Positions 5,484 to 6,086 of a DNA stretch of 6,086 nucleotides are shown here, piece by piece; positions within the stretch are counted from its first letter, which is position 1; the number at the start of each line of letters is the position of its first letter. Below the pieces are notes generated by a model. That model did no database searches, had not been told where the DNA came from, and saw only the letters and a list, made by a program, of their open reading frames with translations. The stretch covers positions 3,682 to 9,767 of the forward strand of contig MHYJ01000041.1 of assembly GCA_001828445.1 (NCBI GenBank), written 5' to 3'. Source of the DNA: Planctomycetes bacterium RBG_16_43_13 (lineage in GTDB: Bacteria; Planctomycetota; MHYJ01). The translations under genes were made by a program, and so were the position numbers.

Positions 5484-6086
5484 CTATTTAGACGAGGAAA
5501 TCGCCTGCTCCAAATCTTCTATCAAGTCCTCTTTATCCTCAATGCCTATAGATAACCGTATGAGTAGGTCGCCAAGCCCCTCTTTCTCTCTCTCCGATTT
5601 TGGAATAGATGCGTGTGTCATTGTTACAGGGTGTCCGATTAAGGACTCTACGCCGCCTAAACTTTCTGCGAGTGAAAATAGTTTGGTCGCCTGGACGAGC
5701 CGCACTGCACGTTCCAGCCCGCCCTTCGGCTCGAAGGAGACCATCCCACCAAAATCCCTCATCTGCCTTTTTGCTATCTCGTGGCCGGGGAATTCAGGCA
5801 ATCCGGGATAATTCACTCGGGCTACCTCCTTATGTCCTTTCAGGAAATTCGCAATCACCCTGCCATTTTCGCAGTGCTTCTCCATCCTAACGGCAAGCGT
5901 CTTTGTCCCGCGTAGGACGAGGAAGCAGTCAAGGGCGCCCGGCACCGCACCTACTGAGTTCTGATAGAATTTCAGTTGTTCATAGATGTCTTTATTATTA
6001 GTTATAATGCATCCGCCGACTAAATCAGAGTGCCCGCCCAAATATTTTGTGGTGCTGTGAACTACTATGTCCGCACCCAGATTGAG
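5484..6086 (-). CDS. Cystathionine gamma-synthase/lyase-type PLP enzyme, C-terminal half (runs off right edge)
   Basis: The frame is open from the right edge to TAG at 5486-5484 and gives 200 residues, about half of a usual 380-400-residue Cys/Met-metabolism PLP enzyme. The first visible residues read LNLGADIVVHSTTKYLGGHSD. The Lys in STTKY is the expected PLP Schiff-base lysine. Further signatures are GAVPGALDCFLVLRGTKTLAVRM, ENGRVIANFL, VNYPGLPEFPGHEIAKRQM, FGGMVSF, LFSLAESLGGVESLIGHPVTMTHASIP and IRLSIGIEDKEDLIEDLEQA. The family performs transsulfuration or related reactions: cystathionine synthesis from an activated homoserine plus cysteine (MetB), cystathionine cleavage (CGL), or methionine gamma-lyase chemistry. 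The half seen here does not separate these, so no symbol is given. No start codon for this gene is visible; a TTG at 6041 lies inside the conserved KYLGG motif and is not a start. The protein should be cytoplasmic. Confidence 0.95.
   Translation of the reverse strand, partial: LNLGADIVVHSTTKYLGGHSDLVGGCIITNNKDIYEQLKFYQNSVGAVPGALDCFLVLRGTKTLAVRMEKHCENGRVIANFLKGHKEVARVNYPGLPEFPGHEIAKRQMRDFGGMVSFEPKGGLERAVRLVQATKLFSLAESLGGVESLIGHPVTMTHASIPKSEREKEGLGDLLIRLSIGIEDKEDLIEDLEQAISSSK

Noticed and set aside
5484..6041. TTG at 6041 as the start of a short 185-residue protein
   Set aside because: The TTG encodes Leu inside the conserved STTKYLGGHSD motif, and the frame is open and homologous upstream to the window edge. 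The gene is simply cut by the edge.

Overview
The window is one co-oriented stretch of a bacterial chromosome. All five recognisable protein-coding genes lie on the minus strand, so transcription runs from high to low coordinates. In that order they are: the C-terminal half of a cystathionine gamma-synthase/lyase-type PLP enzyme (cut by the right edge), a membrane-anchored protein with carboxypeptidase-regulatory-like beta domains, an RsuA/RluB-family pseudouridine synthase, a fused two-domain M16 zinc peptidase with a lipoprotein signal, and the N-terminal half of carA, the small subunit of carbamoyl-phosphate synthase (cut by the left edge). No rRNA, tRNA, CRISPR array or complete mobile element was seen.

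The organism cannot be fixed from this sequence. The carA and RluB-type genes are bacterial. A lipoprotein M16 peptidase with a predicted extracytoplasmic location fits a diderm (Gram-negative-type) cell. Base composition is moderate, with a GC-richer pseudouridine synthase and more AT-rich peptidase and intergenic DNA. An uncultured lineage such as a planctomycete or similar phylum is possible, but this is a guess.

The first two genes in reading order (5484-6086 and 4579-5430) are 53 bp apart and may be co-transcribed. A 348-bp non-coding gap (4231-4578) follows. It holds a possible 22-codon leader ORF, mutually exclusive hairpins that look like an attenuator, a tandem 10-bp repeat and a GGGACAGCGCCC motif that may be a transposon-end relic. 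The pseudouridine synthase follows. A 95-bp gap then carries a near-consensus sigma70 promoter (TTGACA-17-TAAAAT) and a strong Shine-Dalgarno for the peptidase. A further short gap carries TTGTGA-16-TATAAT immediately before carA, placed so that the carA mRNA would be almost leaderless.

The gene functions (sulfur amino acids, envelope, rRNA modification, proteolysis, pyrimidine/arginine precursor) do not form one pathway. The separate promoters support several short transcription units rather than one functional operon. I found no clear new defence or mobile system. The items most worth a second look are the peptidase architecture, the attenuator-like gap and the near-leaderless carA promoter.
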